Origin: Brachybacterium fresconis
GTDB lineage: Bacteria; Actinomycetota; Actinomycetes; Actinomycetales; Dermabacteraceae
Reading direction: 5' to 3'
Assembly (NCBI RefSeq): GCF_017876515.1
Contig: NZ_JAGIOC010000001.1
Span: forward strand, 4,030,001 to 4,094,000
Length of the DNA stretch: 64,000 nucleotides
Numbering within the stretch: position 1 is the stretch's first letter; every line of letters begins with the position of its first letter. Below the pieces are notes generated by a model, which saw only the letters and a program-made list of their open reading frames with translations, ran no database searches and had not been told where the DNA came from. The position numbers and the translations under genes are program-made. Shown in pieces: positions 27,711 through 35,008 of the stretch.

Positions 27711-29063
27711 TCAGCTTCCCTTTCTCTGCGCGTGGCCGTTCGCCACGCCGCGTGTCGTTCTGCGGGGCCCGGGAGTCCCGTCCGTGCTCTGAACCGTCCG
27801 GGCCTCGCCCGTCACGTCGGCCCGGCGCTCGCCGGCACCGGGTGCCGGGCCGTCGACCGTCCCGGGCGATGTCCGCGACTCCGCGGTGTCCGCGGGGTGG
27901 GAGCTCGGGGCCGTGATCGTCTCGGTGCGGCCCATCTCCGGCAGGTGGAGCGTGAAGGTCGATCCCTGACCGGGCATCGACCAGGCGGTGACCTCGCCCC
28001 CGTGGTCGGTCGCGATGTGCTTGACGATCGCGAGCCCCAGACCGGACCCGCCGGTGGTGCGGGAACGGGCGCGGTCGACCCGGAAGAAGCGCTCGAAGAC
28101 CCGCTCGAGGTGCTCCTTGGTGATCCCGATGCCCTCATCCTTGACGGACAGCTCGACCATTCCGCCATCGCGCCTCACCGACACCCCCACCCGGGTCCCG
28201 GGCTCCGAGTACGCGATCGCGTTGGAGATCAGGTTCGACAGCGCGGTGGTCAGCATCGAGGCGGAGCCGAAGACCCGCAGACCGCTCGGCGCCCCGGTCG
28301 CCAGCTCGATGCTCGAACCGAGCGCGAGGTTGCGGCTGAGGGAGACCGCGTCGTCGACGACGTCGTCGATCTCGACCGGCTCCGCGTCCGGCAGGGAGGA
28401 GCTTCCCTGGACCCGGGAGAGCTCGATGATCTCCTGCACCAGGTGGGAGAGGCGGCGGGACTCGACCTGCATCCGCTCGGCGAAGCGGCGCACGGCGTCC
28501 GGGTCCTCGGCCGCGTCCTCCATGGTCTCGCCGAGCAGGGTGATCGCCCCCACCGGCGTCTTCAGCTCATGGGACACGTTGGCCACGAAGTCACGCCGGG
28601 TCTCCTCGACGCGGACGGCGCGGGTGAGGTCATCGGCCAGCAGCAGTGCCCCGTGCTCTCCGAGCGCCCCGATGCGCACGTCGATCACGGCGTCGGTGTC
28701 GCGCTGGCTGGAGCGGCGCAGGGTGAGACGCTCGTCGCGGAATCCTCCGTTGCGCCCGACGTCGGCCGCCAGCTCCATCAGCTCGGAGTTGGCCAGCCGG
28801 GGGTAGTCGCCCTCGGCGGCGCGCACGATGCCGTAGGAGTAGGCCAGCGGCGAGGCCCGCAGCACGTCGCCGCTGGCGTCGAGCACGACGTACGCCGAGG
28901 ACAGGATGGCCAGCACCTCGGCGGTCGCCTCGGGGACGCCCTGCTGGCCGACCGACGGGATCGTGGCACGCCGACGGTCCGACCGCACGAACGCCGACGT
29001 CGCCGCGCAGCCGATCACGAGGCCGATCGCCGCAGCGAGCAGGAGGAGGGCAGTCAGGGGCAC
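27711..29063 (-). CDS. senX3: Sensor histidine kinase SenX3
   Basis: The 450-aa kinase has one N-terminal membrane helix at about 4-27. A PAS-like region (about 50-140) carries SSAYVVLDASGDVLRA. The HisKA domain has phospho-acceptor His165 in FVANVSHELKTPVGA. The ATPase domain has NLISNAIAYSEPG (N box), KDEGIGI (G1) and GGSGLGLAIVKH (G2). It then has a Ser/Pro-rich tail of about 75 residues. The start is GTG at 29063 with TAGGCT 6 nt upstream, a leaderless type. Confidence 0.93.
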   Translation of the reverse strand: MPLTALLLLAAAIGLVIGCAATSAFVRSDRRRATIPSVGQQGVPEATAEVLAILSSAYVVLDASGDVLRASPLAYSYGIVRAAEGDYPRLANSELMELAADVGRNGGFRDERLTLRRSSQRDTDAVIDVRIGALGEHGALLLADDLTRAVRVEETRRDFVANVSHELKTPVGAITLLGETMEDAAEDPDAVRRFAERMQVESRRLSHLVQEIIELSRVQGSSSLPDAEPVEIDDVVDDAVSLSRNLALGSSIELATGAPSGLRVFGSASMLTTALSNLISNAIAYSEPGTRVGVSVRRDGGMVELSVKDEGIGITKEHLERVFERFFRVDRARSRTTGGSGLGLAIVKHIATDHGGEVTAWSMPGQGSTFTLHLPEMGRTETITAPSSHPADTAESRTSPGTVDGPAPGAGERRADVTGEARTVQSTDGTPGPRRTTRGVANGHAQRKGS

Positions 29064-29069
29064 ACCGAC

Positions 29070-29075
29070 AGCCTA
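29070..29075 (-). promoter_or_regulatory. -10 hexamer TAGGCT, leaderless-type promoter
   Basis: Minus-strand TAGGCT ends 6 nt before the senX3 GTG at 29063. Confidence 0.5.
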
Positions 29076-29135
29076 GGCCCCGCATCGCGTCGACCTCGCG
29101 GGGGACGGTCCCTCCGCGGGGACAGGGGGCCAGGA

Positions 29136-29184
29136 GTTCACGGGGCGGATGCCTGCCGTTCACCCCGGTGCGGTGGCCGTTCAT
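29136..29184 (+). promoter_or_regulatory. Candidate PHO box (RegX3/PhoP site) before phoU
   Basis: GTTCAC at 29136, GTTCAC at 29158 and GTTCAT at 29179 recur at 22 and 21 bp, that is two 11-bp turns each. GTTCACC-type direct repeats at 11-bp spacing are the PHO box of actinobacteria. They overlap the -35 zone of a likely phoU promoter (GATACT at 29195-29200). Confidence 0.55.
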
Positions 29185-29194
29185 CGGGCCTTGC

Positions 29195-29200
29195 GATACT
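29195..29200 (+). promoter_or_regulatory. -10 hexamer GATACT for phoU
   Basis: GATACT would start transcription near 29207 and leave a 32-nt leader with AAGGAG before the phoU ATG. Confidence 0.45.
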
Positions 29201-29238
29201 GCGGGGTGAGGAACCCGTCGGACGAAGGAGAAACCATC

Positions 29239-29913
29239 ATGCGCGAGGCGTACCAGAGCGACCTGCGGCATATCGTCGATGATCTGGTCGACATGGCCGA
29301 CCTGGTCGGGAGGGCGCTCGAGGGGGCGACCCGCTCGCTGCTCGAGGGCGATCTGGGGCTGGCCGAGCGGGTGATCGCCGCGGACCCCCACATCGATGAG
29401 CGGCAGGTGGAGCTGGACGCCAAGGCGGTCGAGCTGCTCGCCCGGCAGGCCCCCGTCGCCACCGATCTGAGGCTGCTGGTCGCAGCGATGCGCATGAGCT
29501 CCTCGCTCGAGCGCATGGGCGACCTGTGCGCGCACGTGGCGCTGGTGGCCCGTCGCACGCACCCGTCGACGGCCGTCCCCGAGCAGCATCAGGAGCAGAT
29601 CGCCCGGATGTCGTCCCTGGCGGGCGCCGCCCTGGCGGAAGCCGCCCAGGTGATCGCCGAGCGCGATCTGGCGCTGGCCGCCCAGGTGGAGAAGGACGAC
29701 GACGAGATCGACGAGCTGATGCTGGAGATCGCCCGGGAGATCTCCCGCGGCGAGGGGTACTCCAACCGTCAGGTCGTCGATCTCACGCTGCTGATCCGCT
29801 TCTACGAGCGCATCGGCGACCACGCCGTCTCCCTCGTGCGCCGGGTCGGCTTCCTGGTCACCGGGGATTCCCTGGACACCCTGCACGAGAGTGTGGACGT
29901 CCCCGAGTTCTGA
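29239..29913 (+). CDS. phoU: Phosphate signalling regulator PhoU
   Basis: The 224-aa all-helical protein is made of two PhoU repeats. Conserved metal-site elements lie in EGDLGLAERVIAADPHIDE and VEKDDDEIDELML. MRMSSSLERMGDLCAHV and LIRFYERIGDHAVSLVRR are the typical helix pair of each repeat. PhoU damps the SenX3/Pst phosphate signal. The ATG at 29239 follows GAAGGAG by 7 nt. The upstream in-frame region contains the promoter and is not translated. It is divergent from senX3. Confidence 0.93.
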   Translation: MREAYQSDLRHIVDDLVDMADLVGRALEGATRSLLEGDLGLAERVIAADPHIDERQVELDAKAVELLARQAPVATDLRLLVAAMRMSSSLERMGDLCAHVALVARRTHPSTAVPEQHQEQIARMSSLAGAALAEAAQVIAERDLALAAQVEKDDDEIDELMLEIAREISRGEGYSNRQVVDLTLLIRFYERIGDHAVSLVRRVGFLVTGDSLDTLHESVDVPEF

Positions 29914-30016
29914 GTCCGTCGCGCGCTCCGTCCCGATCCACGGAGTCGTCATAGCAGGGCCGGCCCCACAGGAGCGCGCGGAACCCTCCACCGGAGGGTT
30001 CGACCCGCCGCCTACG

Positions 30017-30066
30017 CGCCGTTGTGCGCTGCACTTCCATCATCGGAAGCACAGCGCACAACGGCG
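30017..30066. repeat. Long intergenic inverted repeat
   Basis: 22-bp arms at 30017-30038 and 30045-30066 pair with two mismatches around a 6-nt loop (ATCATC), beginning CGCCGTTGTGCGCTG. It can form one long hairpin about 100 bp after phoU. It may be a terminator or a dispersed REP-like element. Confidence 0.8.
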
Positions 30067-30084
30067 GGTTGCTTTGGGGACGGG

Positions 30085-30180
30085 GCCGAGCCGGGGACAG
30101 GTCAGCCGGGGACGGGGCCGAGCCGGGGACAGGGCAACCGGGGACGGAGCCGAGCCGGGGACGGGGCTGAGCCGGGCCGA
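30085..30180. repeat. Tandem 32-bp GC-rich repeat, about 2.7 copies
   Basis: Units start at 30085, 30117 and 30149, each opening GCCGAGCCGGGGAC. The third copy decays into shorter GAGCCGGG repeats. The array lies right before the DUF4235 stop and shows no coding sign. Confidence 0.8.
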
Positions 30181-30188
30181 GCCGGGGG

Positions 30189-30554
30189 TCAGCCCCGGTT
30201 GGGGCGGGGACGCCGGCTGGTCAGGCGCTCGGTGCCCGACTTGGCGCCGCGCTTGGCCGCCATCCGCAGTCCTTGCAGCAGGACGCCGGAGACGGTCGCC
30301 CACAGCAGCATCTTCCAGATCGGCTGATCGTCCTCGGGGTCCTTGATGGCCTCGATCTCGGACTTCGGCAGGCCGTCCTTCTTGGCCTGCTTGCGGCGCT
30401 TCTCGGCGTCCTTCTGGGCGGCCTTGTTCGCCTTCACGGTCGGGGCGTCCTCCCCGAATACGGCGCCCCACCCCTTGGCGGCGGCCTTGTTGCCGACCTG
30501 GGACGCGATGATTCCTGCCACCGGGACGGCGATCTTGACGAGTGGATTGGCCAC
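30189..30554 (-). CDS. DUF4235 family small membrane protein
   Basis: The 121-aa protein opens with a hydrophobic segment (LVKIAVPVAGIIASQVGNKAA), then GWGAVFGEDAP, a basic stretch (EKRRKQAKKDG) and a second helix (MLLWATVSGVLLQGLRMAAKR). This layout matches DUF4235, a short actinobacterial family of unknown role. I chose the GTG at 30554 because GGAGGAAT sits 5-7 nt upstream. It follows the LCP gene on the same strand by 46 bp. Confidence 0.75.
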   Translation of the reverse strand: MANPLVKIAVPVAGIIASQVGNKAAAKGWGAVFGEDAPTVKANKAAQKDAEKRRKQAKKDGLPKSEIEAIKDPEDDQPIWKMLLWATVSGVLLQGLRMAAKRGAKSGTERLTSRRPRPNRG

Positions 30555-30600
30555 GGGATTCCTCCAGGTGTCGGTCAACGGCGGCGGACGGGACGTGAGA

Positions 30601-31650
30601 TCAGTAGGTCCCGGCGTTCTGAGCGTAATAGGTTCCCATGTCATCCGTGCGCAGCGCCTCGCGCAGCACGTCCATCGCGTCCTCGTCGGTCGCCACGACG
30701 CTCGCCCCGCCGGAGGTGGTGGTCGGGCTCCCGTGCGGGACCGAGAGGTAGTGGATATCGCTGCCGCGGACCGAGCGCATCGAGAGCCCGAGCTCGACCA
30801 TCTTCCCGCCGGTCAGCCCCGCATCGGTCGTGAGATACGGGGAGATGGACTCGATGGTGCTGGAGAGCTTGCCCGGATCGCTCAGGGTGTCGGCGCTGAT
30901 CAGCTTGCTCGCGATGCCCTGGAGCACCGCCTGCTGATTCCGGTTGCGCTGGAAATCACCGCCGGAGAACTGCTTGCGCTCGCGGACGAAGGCCAGGGCC
31001 TCCTCGCCGTTGAGCGTCTGGGTGCCCTCGGTGAACTGATGGCCCTGCGCCTCGAAGGACTCCGGGATCTTCACGTCGACGCCGCCCAGGGTGTCGACCA
31101 GCCCCTCGATCCCCTCGAAGTCGATGAGGGCGACGTGGTCGATCGGCACCCCGACATAGTTCTCGACCGTGGTCACCGCCAGCCCCACCCCGCCGTAGGC
31201 CAGCGCGGAGTTGACGCGGTCCTTGCCGTGGCCGGGGACGTCGACGTAGAGGTCGCGCGGGAAGGAGGTGACGTAGACGCTCTTGTTGTCGTCGGAGATG
31301 TGCACCAGCATCATCACGTCCGAGCGCTGGCCGCTGACCCCCTCGGAGGCGGCGTCCTCAGGGGCGCGCTTGTCGGAGCCCAGCAGCAGGATGTTGCGGC
31401 CGGATCCTTCGATCTCCTCGGGGCGCTCCCCGTCGGAGGCGCCCCGGGTGATCTGCACGACCGTGCGCTTCTCGTAGGAGTTGCCGAGGCCGTGGAGGTA
31501 GTTCGCGACCACCAGACCCACTCCCAGCACGAGGACCGCGACCAGGCCGAGTCCGAGCAGTGCGAACTTGCGCCCACGGCGTTGGCGGGGGTCGGGCTGA
31601 TCAGCGTCCTCCCAATCGGACGGGAGGTCGACGTCGTCGGGGGCGTTCAT
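30601..31650 (-). CDS. LytR-CpsA-Psr (LCP) family cell-wall ligase
   Basis: The 349-aa protein has an acidic/basic cytoplasmic N-terminus, one membrane helix at about 30-50 (FALLGLGLVAVLVLGVGLVV) and an external LCP domain. LLLGSDKRAPEDAA and RSDVMMLVHISDD, then TSFPRDLYVDVPG with the phosphate-contacting Arg, are family signatures. GGVDVKIPESF and ALAFVRERKQFSGGDFQRNRN complete the site. It probably attaches teichoic acid or a similar polymer to peptidoglycan. An in-frame GTG at 31665 is a possible alternative start. It lies downstream of trmB. Confidence 0.9.
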   Translation of the reverse strand: MNAPDDVDLPSDWEDADQPDPRQRRGRKFALLGLGLVAVLVLGVGLVVANYLHGLGNSYEKRTVVQITRGASDGERPEEIEGSGRNILLLGSDKRAPEDAASEGVSGQRSDVMMLVHISDDNKSVYVTSFPRDLYVDVPGHGKDRVNSALAYGGVGLAVTTVENYVGVPIDHVALIDFEGIEGLVDTLGGVDVKIPESFEAQGHQFTEGTQTLNGEEALAFVRERKQFSGGDFQRNRNQQAVLQGIASKLISADTLSDPGKLSSTIESISPYLTTDAGLTGGKMVELGLSMRSVRGSDIHYLSVPHGSPTTTSGGASVVATDEDAMDVLREALRTDDMGTYYAQNAGTY

Positions 31651-31698
31651 AGGGCTCGCTCTCACAGGAGCCGCCGCGGCGGCCGAGGTCCGGAGGAT

Positions 31699-32523
31699 CT
31701 AGGTGGGGGCGCTTCCGGACTGCCGAGGCACCCGGGTGTACGCGAGATCCCATACTAGACGCCCGGCGCTGCGTCCCTTGGCCTCGAAGCTGGTCTTCAC
31801 ACGACCCTCGAATCGTGGGGCCCAACCGGTCCGGGGCATTCCCTCCGGCACGGCATCGCTGCTGTGGTCCCCGGGGCGGGGGCCCTCGGGGTGGGCGAGC
31901 TCGAGCTCCTCGCGGGCGTCGAGGAGGCGCCGCATGTGGTGGGCGTACTGCGCCCAGTCCGTGGCCAGGCGGAACGTCGCTCCGTCGGCCAGCAAGGGCA
32001 GCACCGCATCCAGGAACGGCGGGTTGATCAGCCGACGCTTGTGGTGGCGGGACTTGGGCCAGGGGTCCGAGAAGTACACCCACAGCTGCGCGATGGATGC
32101 TTCCGGCAGCAGGACGGGCAGGCTGCGCTGGGCGTCCAGCGGCAGCAGGCGGATGTTCTCCTGGAGACCCGCGCGCTCGAGGCGGCTGAGGGTCTGGGCG
32201 AGACCCGGGCGATACACCTCCACGGCCAGATGGTCCCGCTCGGGATGCTCGGCCGCGGCCGCGGCGATGTTCTCGCCCAGGCCGCTGCCCACCTCGACGA
32301 CGAGCTCGGCGCGGCGGCCGAAGATCTCCTCGAGGTCGAAGGACGCCTCCGGGTCCGGCAGGGTGTCGCGCTCCCCGCGCGCCGGGTCGAGCACGTACCG
32401 GTCCGACCAGCGGTCCCAGGCCTTCTGCCTCCCGGACGAGAGCCGTTCGCCGCGGCGGACGAAGGAGACGATCTCGCGCGGCGGCTTGGGGGCGCGGCCG
32501 TCAGCGGACACGACGGACGGCAC
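31699..32523 (-). CDS. trmB: tRNA (guanine46-N7)-methyltransferase
   Basis: The 274-aa SAM enzyme makes m7G46 in the tRNA variable loop. SAM motif I is VVEVGSGLGENIAAAA. The TrmB signature VYFSDPWPKSRHHKRRLI and the tRNA-binding LATDWAQYAHHM are both present. The C-terminus has TSFEAKGRSAGRLVWDL, the family's closing motif. The start is taken as GTG at 32523, which overlaps the end of the Rieske gene by 23 bp and suggests translational coupling. Confidence 0.92.
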   Translation of the reverse strand: MPSVVSADGRAPKPPREIVSFVRRGERLSSGRQKAWDRWSDRYVLDPARGERDTLPDPEASFDLEEIFGRRAELVVEVGSGLGENIAAAAAEHPERDHLAVEVYRPGLAQTLSRLERAGLQENIRLLPLDAQRSLPVLLPEASIAQLWVYFSDPWPKSRHHKRRLINPPFLDAVLPLLADGATFRLATDWAQYAHHMRRLLDAREELELAHPEGPRPGDHSSDAVPEGMPRTGWAPRFEGRVKTSFEAKGRSAGRLVWDLAYTRVPRQSGSAPT

Positions 32524-32929
32524 CGTCCTCGACCACCACGTCGATCTGGGGCAGGTGCCGGGTGGCCGGGCCGGCCAGCACCTCGCCGGTGTCGGCGTCG
32601 AACTTGGAGCCGTGGCACGGGCAGTCCAGCTCGTCCTGGAGCTGGCTCAGGGCACAGCCGTTGTGGGTGCAGTAGCCGGAGTAGGCGGTGAGGTCGTCGC
32701 CGGCGCCGCGGACCAGCAGCACGAAGGGCTGCTGACCGCCGAAGTTGACCATGGTGCTGGCGTTCTCCGGGACCTCGTCCAGGGGGACGGATCCGTCGTC
32801 GGCGCGGAGCGGCTCCGGATTGTCGGAGCCCTCCTCCTGGGGTCCGCAGGCGGCCAGGGTGCCGACACCTACGGCGGAGGTGGGCAGCAGGAGGGCATGA
32901 CGACGAGAGAGGCACGGACGGCGTTCCAT
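32501..32929 (-). CDS. Rieske [2Fe-2S] lipoprotein
   Basis: The 142-aa exported protein has a signal LSRRHALLLPTSAVG (twin Arg, possible Tat substrate) with lipobox LAAC at Cys28. Box 1 CTHNGC (Cys87, His89, Cys92) and box 2 CPCHGS (Cys103, Cys105, His106) supply the cluster ligands and the disulfide pair. No bc1-type partner is nearby, so an electron partner cannot be named. It heads the trmB-LCP-DUF4235 strand unit. Its -10 TACCCT lies 6 nt before the ATG. Confidence 0.88.
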   Translation of the reverse strand: MERRPCLSRRHALLLPTSAVGVGTLAACGPQEEGSDNPEPLRADDGSVPLDEVPENASTMVNFGGQQPFVLLVRGAGDDLTAYSGYCTHNGCALSQLQDELDCPCHGSKFDADTGEVLAGPATRHLPQIDVVVEDGAVRRVR

Positions 32930-32935
32930 GCCTCC

Positions 32936-32941
32936 AGGGTA
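32936..32941 (-). promoter_or_regulatory. -10 hexamer TACCCT, leaderless-type promoter
   Basis: Minus-strand TACCCT ends 6 nt before the Rieske ATG at 32929; GGAGG also lies in this spacer. Confidence 0.5.
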
Positions 32942-33041
32942 GCGATCATTGCTGGGGGGAGCGCCCGTCCGAGACCGGGCTGCGACGGTCCGGACGTGGA
33001 GGTCCGCCGCCGGGCTCCGATGCGCGCCGGGTGCTGACCGC

Positions 33042-33608
33042 TCAGACGTCCGCGGCCTCGACCTGCCGCGGGTCCCAGGCGCGCAGGCCCTCGGCCCGCC
33101 AGCCGCGCGCCGTCACCGCGTCGAGGGCCTCTCGTCGGCGGGCCGGCGTGAGACGGTCGAGGTAGAGGGTGCCCTCGAGGTGGTCGACCTCGTGCTGCAG
33201 CGCCCGTGCGAGCACGCCGCCGGTGTCCTCGACGACGACCTCCTGTCCGTCCAGGTCCATCCCGGTGACCCGCGCCCCGCGATGGCGGGCGGTCGGGAAG
33301 CCCTCGCCGGGCACCGACAGGCAGCCCTCCAGGGTCTCGTCATCCAGCGCGATACCGCCGAAGCGCTCCAGCCGCGGATTGACGACCACGCCGCGCTGCT
33401 CGATGCCCTGGGCGTCCTCGCAGGAGTAGACGAACAGCCGCCAGCGCGCGCCTACCTGAGGGGCGGCAAGACCGGCGCCGTCAGCCGCGTCGTTCGTCTC
33501 GAACATGTCCGCGACCAGGGTGCGGATGTCGTCGGTGACCTCGCGGACGCGGCGGGTGCGCTGGGTGAGGGCACGATGGCCGACGATCGTGATCGGGCGG
33601 ACGCTCAT
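33042..33608 (-). CDS. def: Peptide deformylase
   Basis: The 188-aa metalloenzyme removes the formyl group from nascent proteins. Motif 1 is GAGLAAPQVG, motif 2 EGCLSVPG with metal-ligand Cys96, and motif 3 QHEVDHLEG with His139, catalytic Glu140 and His143. The ATG at 33608 overlaps the TGA of the upstream YihY gene (ATGA), so the two are co-translated. Confidence 0.95.
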   Translation of the reverse strand: MSVRPITIVGHRALTQRTRRVREVTDDIRTLVADMFETNDAADGAGLAAPQVGARWRLFVYSCEDAQGIEQRGVVVNPRLERFGGIALDDETLEGCLSVPGEGFPTARHRGARVTGMDLDGQEVVVEDTGGVLARALQHEVDHLEGTLYLDRLTPARRREALDAVTARGWRAEGLRAWDPRQVEAADV

Positions 33609-34840
33609 GCGGCGGGGCCTCCTGTGCTCGGGGGGTCGGGGGGATCCGTCGGCCCGGAGGGGTCCGGGGGCCCGGAGGGATCCGGGGAGTCGCTGGGATC
33701 CGAGGGGTCGGCGGGATCCGAGGGGTCGGGGGCCGGGGGGACGGTGCGCTTCCTGGGTGGGTTCACCGCCAGCGGATTGCGGGCGTCGACGATCCACGGA
33801 CCGCGCGCCCGGTGCAGGCTCGTCCCGGCGTGCGCGGCCGCGGCCACCTCACGGCTGAGCTCCTCGGTCTCGGCGGCGTCCCGGGCCAGGAAGTCCAGCG
33901 TATGGGTCGCATGGGAATCCAGCACGATGCTGTCCCAGGCAGGCAGTCCGCTCGCGATCTGTCGGGCGCGCAGGAACTCTGCGTCCAGCGCGGCGCCGGT
34001 GACGATCACGATGTTGGCCAGCCACAGCAGCAGCAGGATCGCGATCAGCCCGTTCAGCACGGTCAGCACCTCCGTGACGCGGGTCGCGTACTCCAGCAGG
34101 CGACCGGCGGCGATCGCGGATCCGAAGATCACCAGCACCGAGATGACCGACCCCAGGGACATCAGCCGGTAGCGGGGCAGACGCACATTGGGGAAGAGGT
34201 AGTAGGCCAGGGACACGCCGATGATCAGGATCACCAGCAGGATCGGCCACTTCACCAGGTTCCACGCGTTGAAGGCGATGCGGGGGATGCCGATGAAGTC
34301 GCCGATGCGCTGGGAGGCCTCGCCGCCGACGATGATCATGCCCAGGGCCAGCAGCACCACCGCCACGATCAGCACCGTCTCGCCGAACACGATGGTGCGG
34401 AACCACAGGAACGGCCGGCCCTCCCGGGTGTCGTAGACGCGGTGCAGCGCACGGTGGAACGCCGCGACGCCGTTGGAGGCCGACAGCAGCGAGCCGACGG
34501 TGCCCAGCGCGAGCCCCAGCAGCCCGCCGTTGCTCGTGGTGACCGCGTGGATGGCCGTGAGGAACGGGCGCGGGTCCAGGGTCGGGAAGATCTCGCTGAA
34601 CATCCCCGACAGTGCCTCCAAGGTCTCGGCCTCGATGCCGATCAGCGACATCATCGACACCGCCGCGACCGCGCCCGGGAACAGCGAGAGCACCAGATAG
34701 AACGTCATGGTGCCCGCCACGTCCCACACCTGGATGTCCAGCAGGCGCATCCGGACCCGGTTCAGGACATGCAGGATGCTCAACCGGGGCCGGGGGTACT
34801 CGACCACCGGCTTCGGCCGACGGGGGCGGGATGCGGTCAC
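33605..34840 (-). CDS. YihY/BrkB family inner-membrane protein
   Basis: The 411-aa protein has six membrane helices from about residue 40 to 275. It shows the family elements AGTMTFYLVLSLFPG, ASNGVAAFHRALHRVYDT and YYLFPNVRLPRYR. The last 60 residues are a Pro/Asp/Ser repeat (PDPSDPADPSDPSD), coded by low-complexity DNA. YihY/BrkB proteins were first linked to RNase BN, a link later withdrawn; their role is unknown. It starts with GTG at 34840 and is coupled to def through an overlapping ATGA. Confidence 0.88.
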   Translation of the reverse strand: MTASRPRRPKPVVEYPRPRLSILHVLNRVRMRLLDIQVWDVAGTMTFYLVLSLFPGAVAAVSMMSLIGIEAETLEALSGMFSEIFPTLDPRPFLTAIHAVTTSNGGLLGLALGTVGSLLSASNGVAAFHRALHRVYDTREGRPFLWFRTIVFGETVLIVAVVLLALGMIIVGGEASQRIGDFIGIPRIAFNAWNLVKWPILLVILIIGVSLAYYLFPNVRLPRYRLMSLGSVISVLVIFGSAIAAGRLLEYATRVTEVLTVLNGLIAILLLLWLANIVIVTGAALDAEFLRARQIASGLPAWDSIVLDSHATHTLDFLARDAAETEELSREVAAAAHAGTSLHRARGPWIVDARNPLAVNPPRKRTVPPAPDPSDPADPSDPSDSPDPSGPPDPSGPTDPPDPPSTGGPAA

Positions 34841-35008
34841 CGTGCGCTCGTGCTCCGGGCTGTGGGGGAAGGTCAGGACGCCCGGAGCCTATGCCACCAG
34901 GGCCCCGGATGCCGGGATCAGGCAGGAGGTGCGCCGTGCCGGACCGGAGCTGTCAGGCGGGGCCTGCCGGGCTGTCCGGCCCCGGGGCGGGCCGGTCAGC
35001 GGTGGGGC

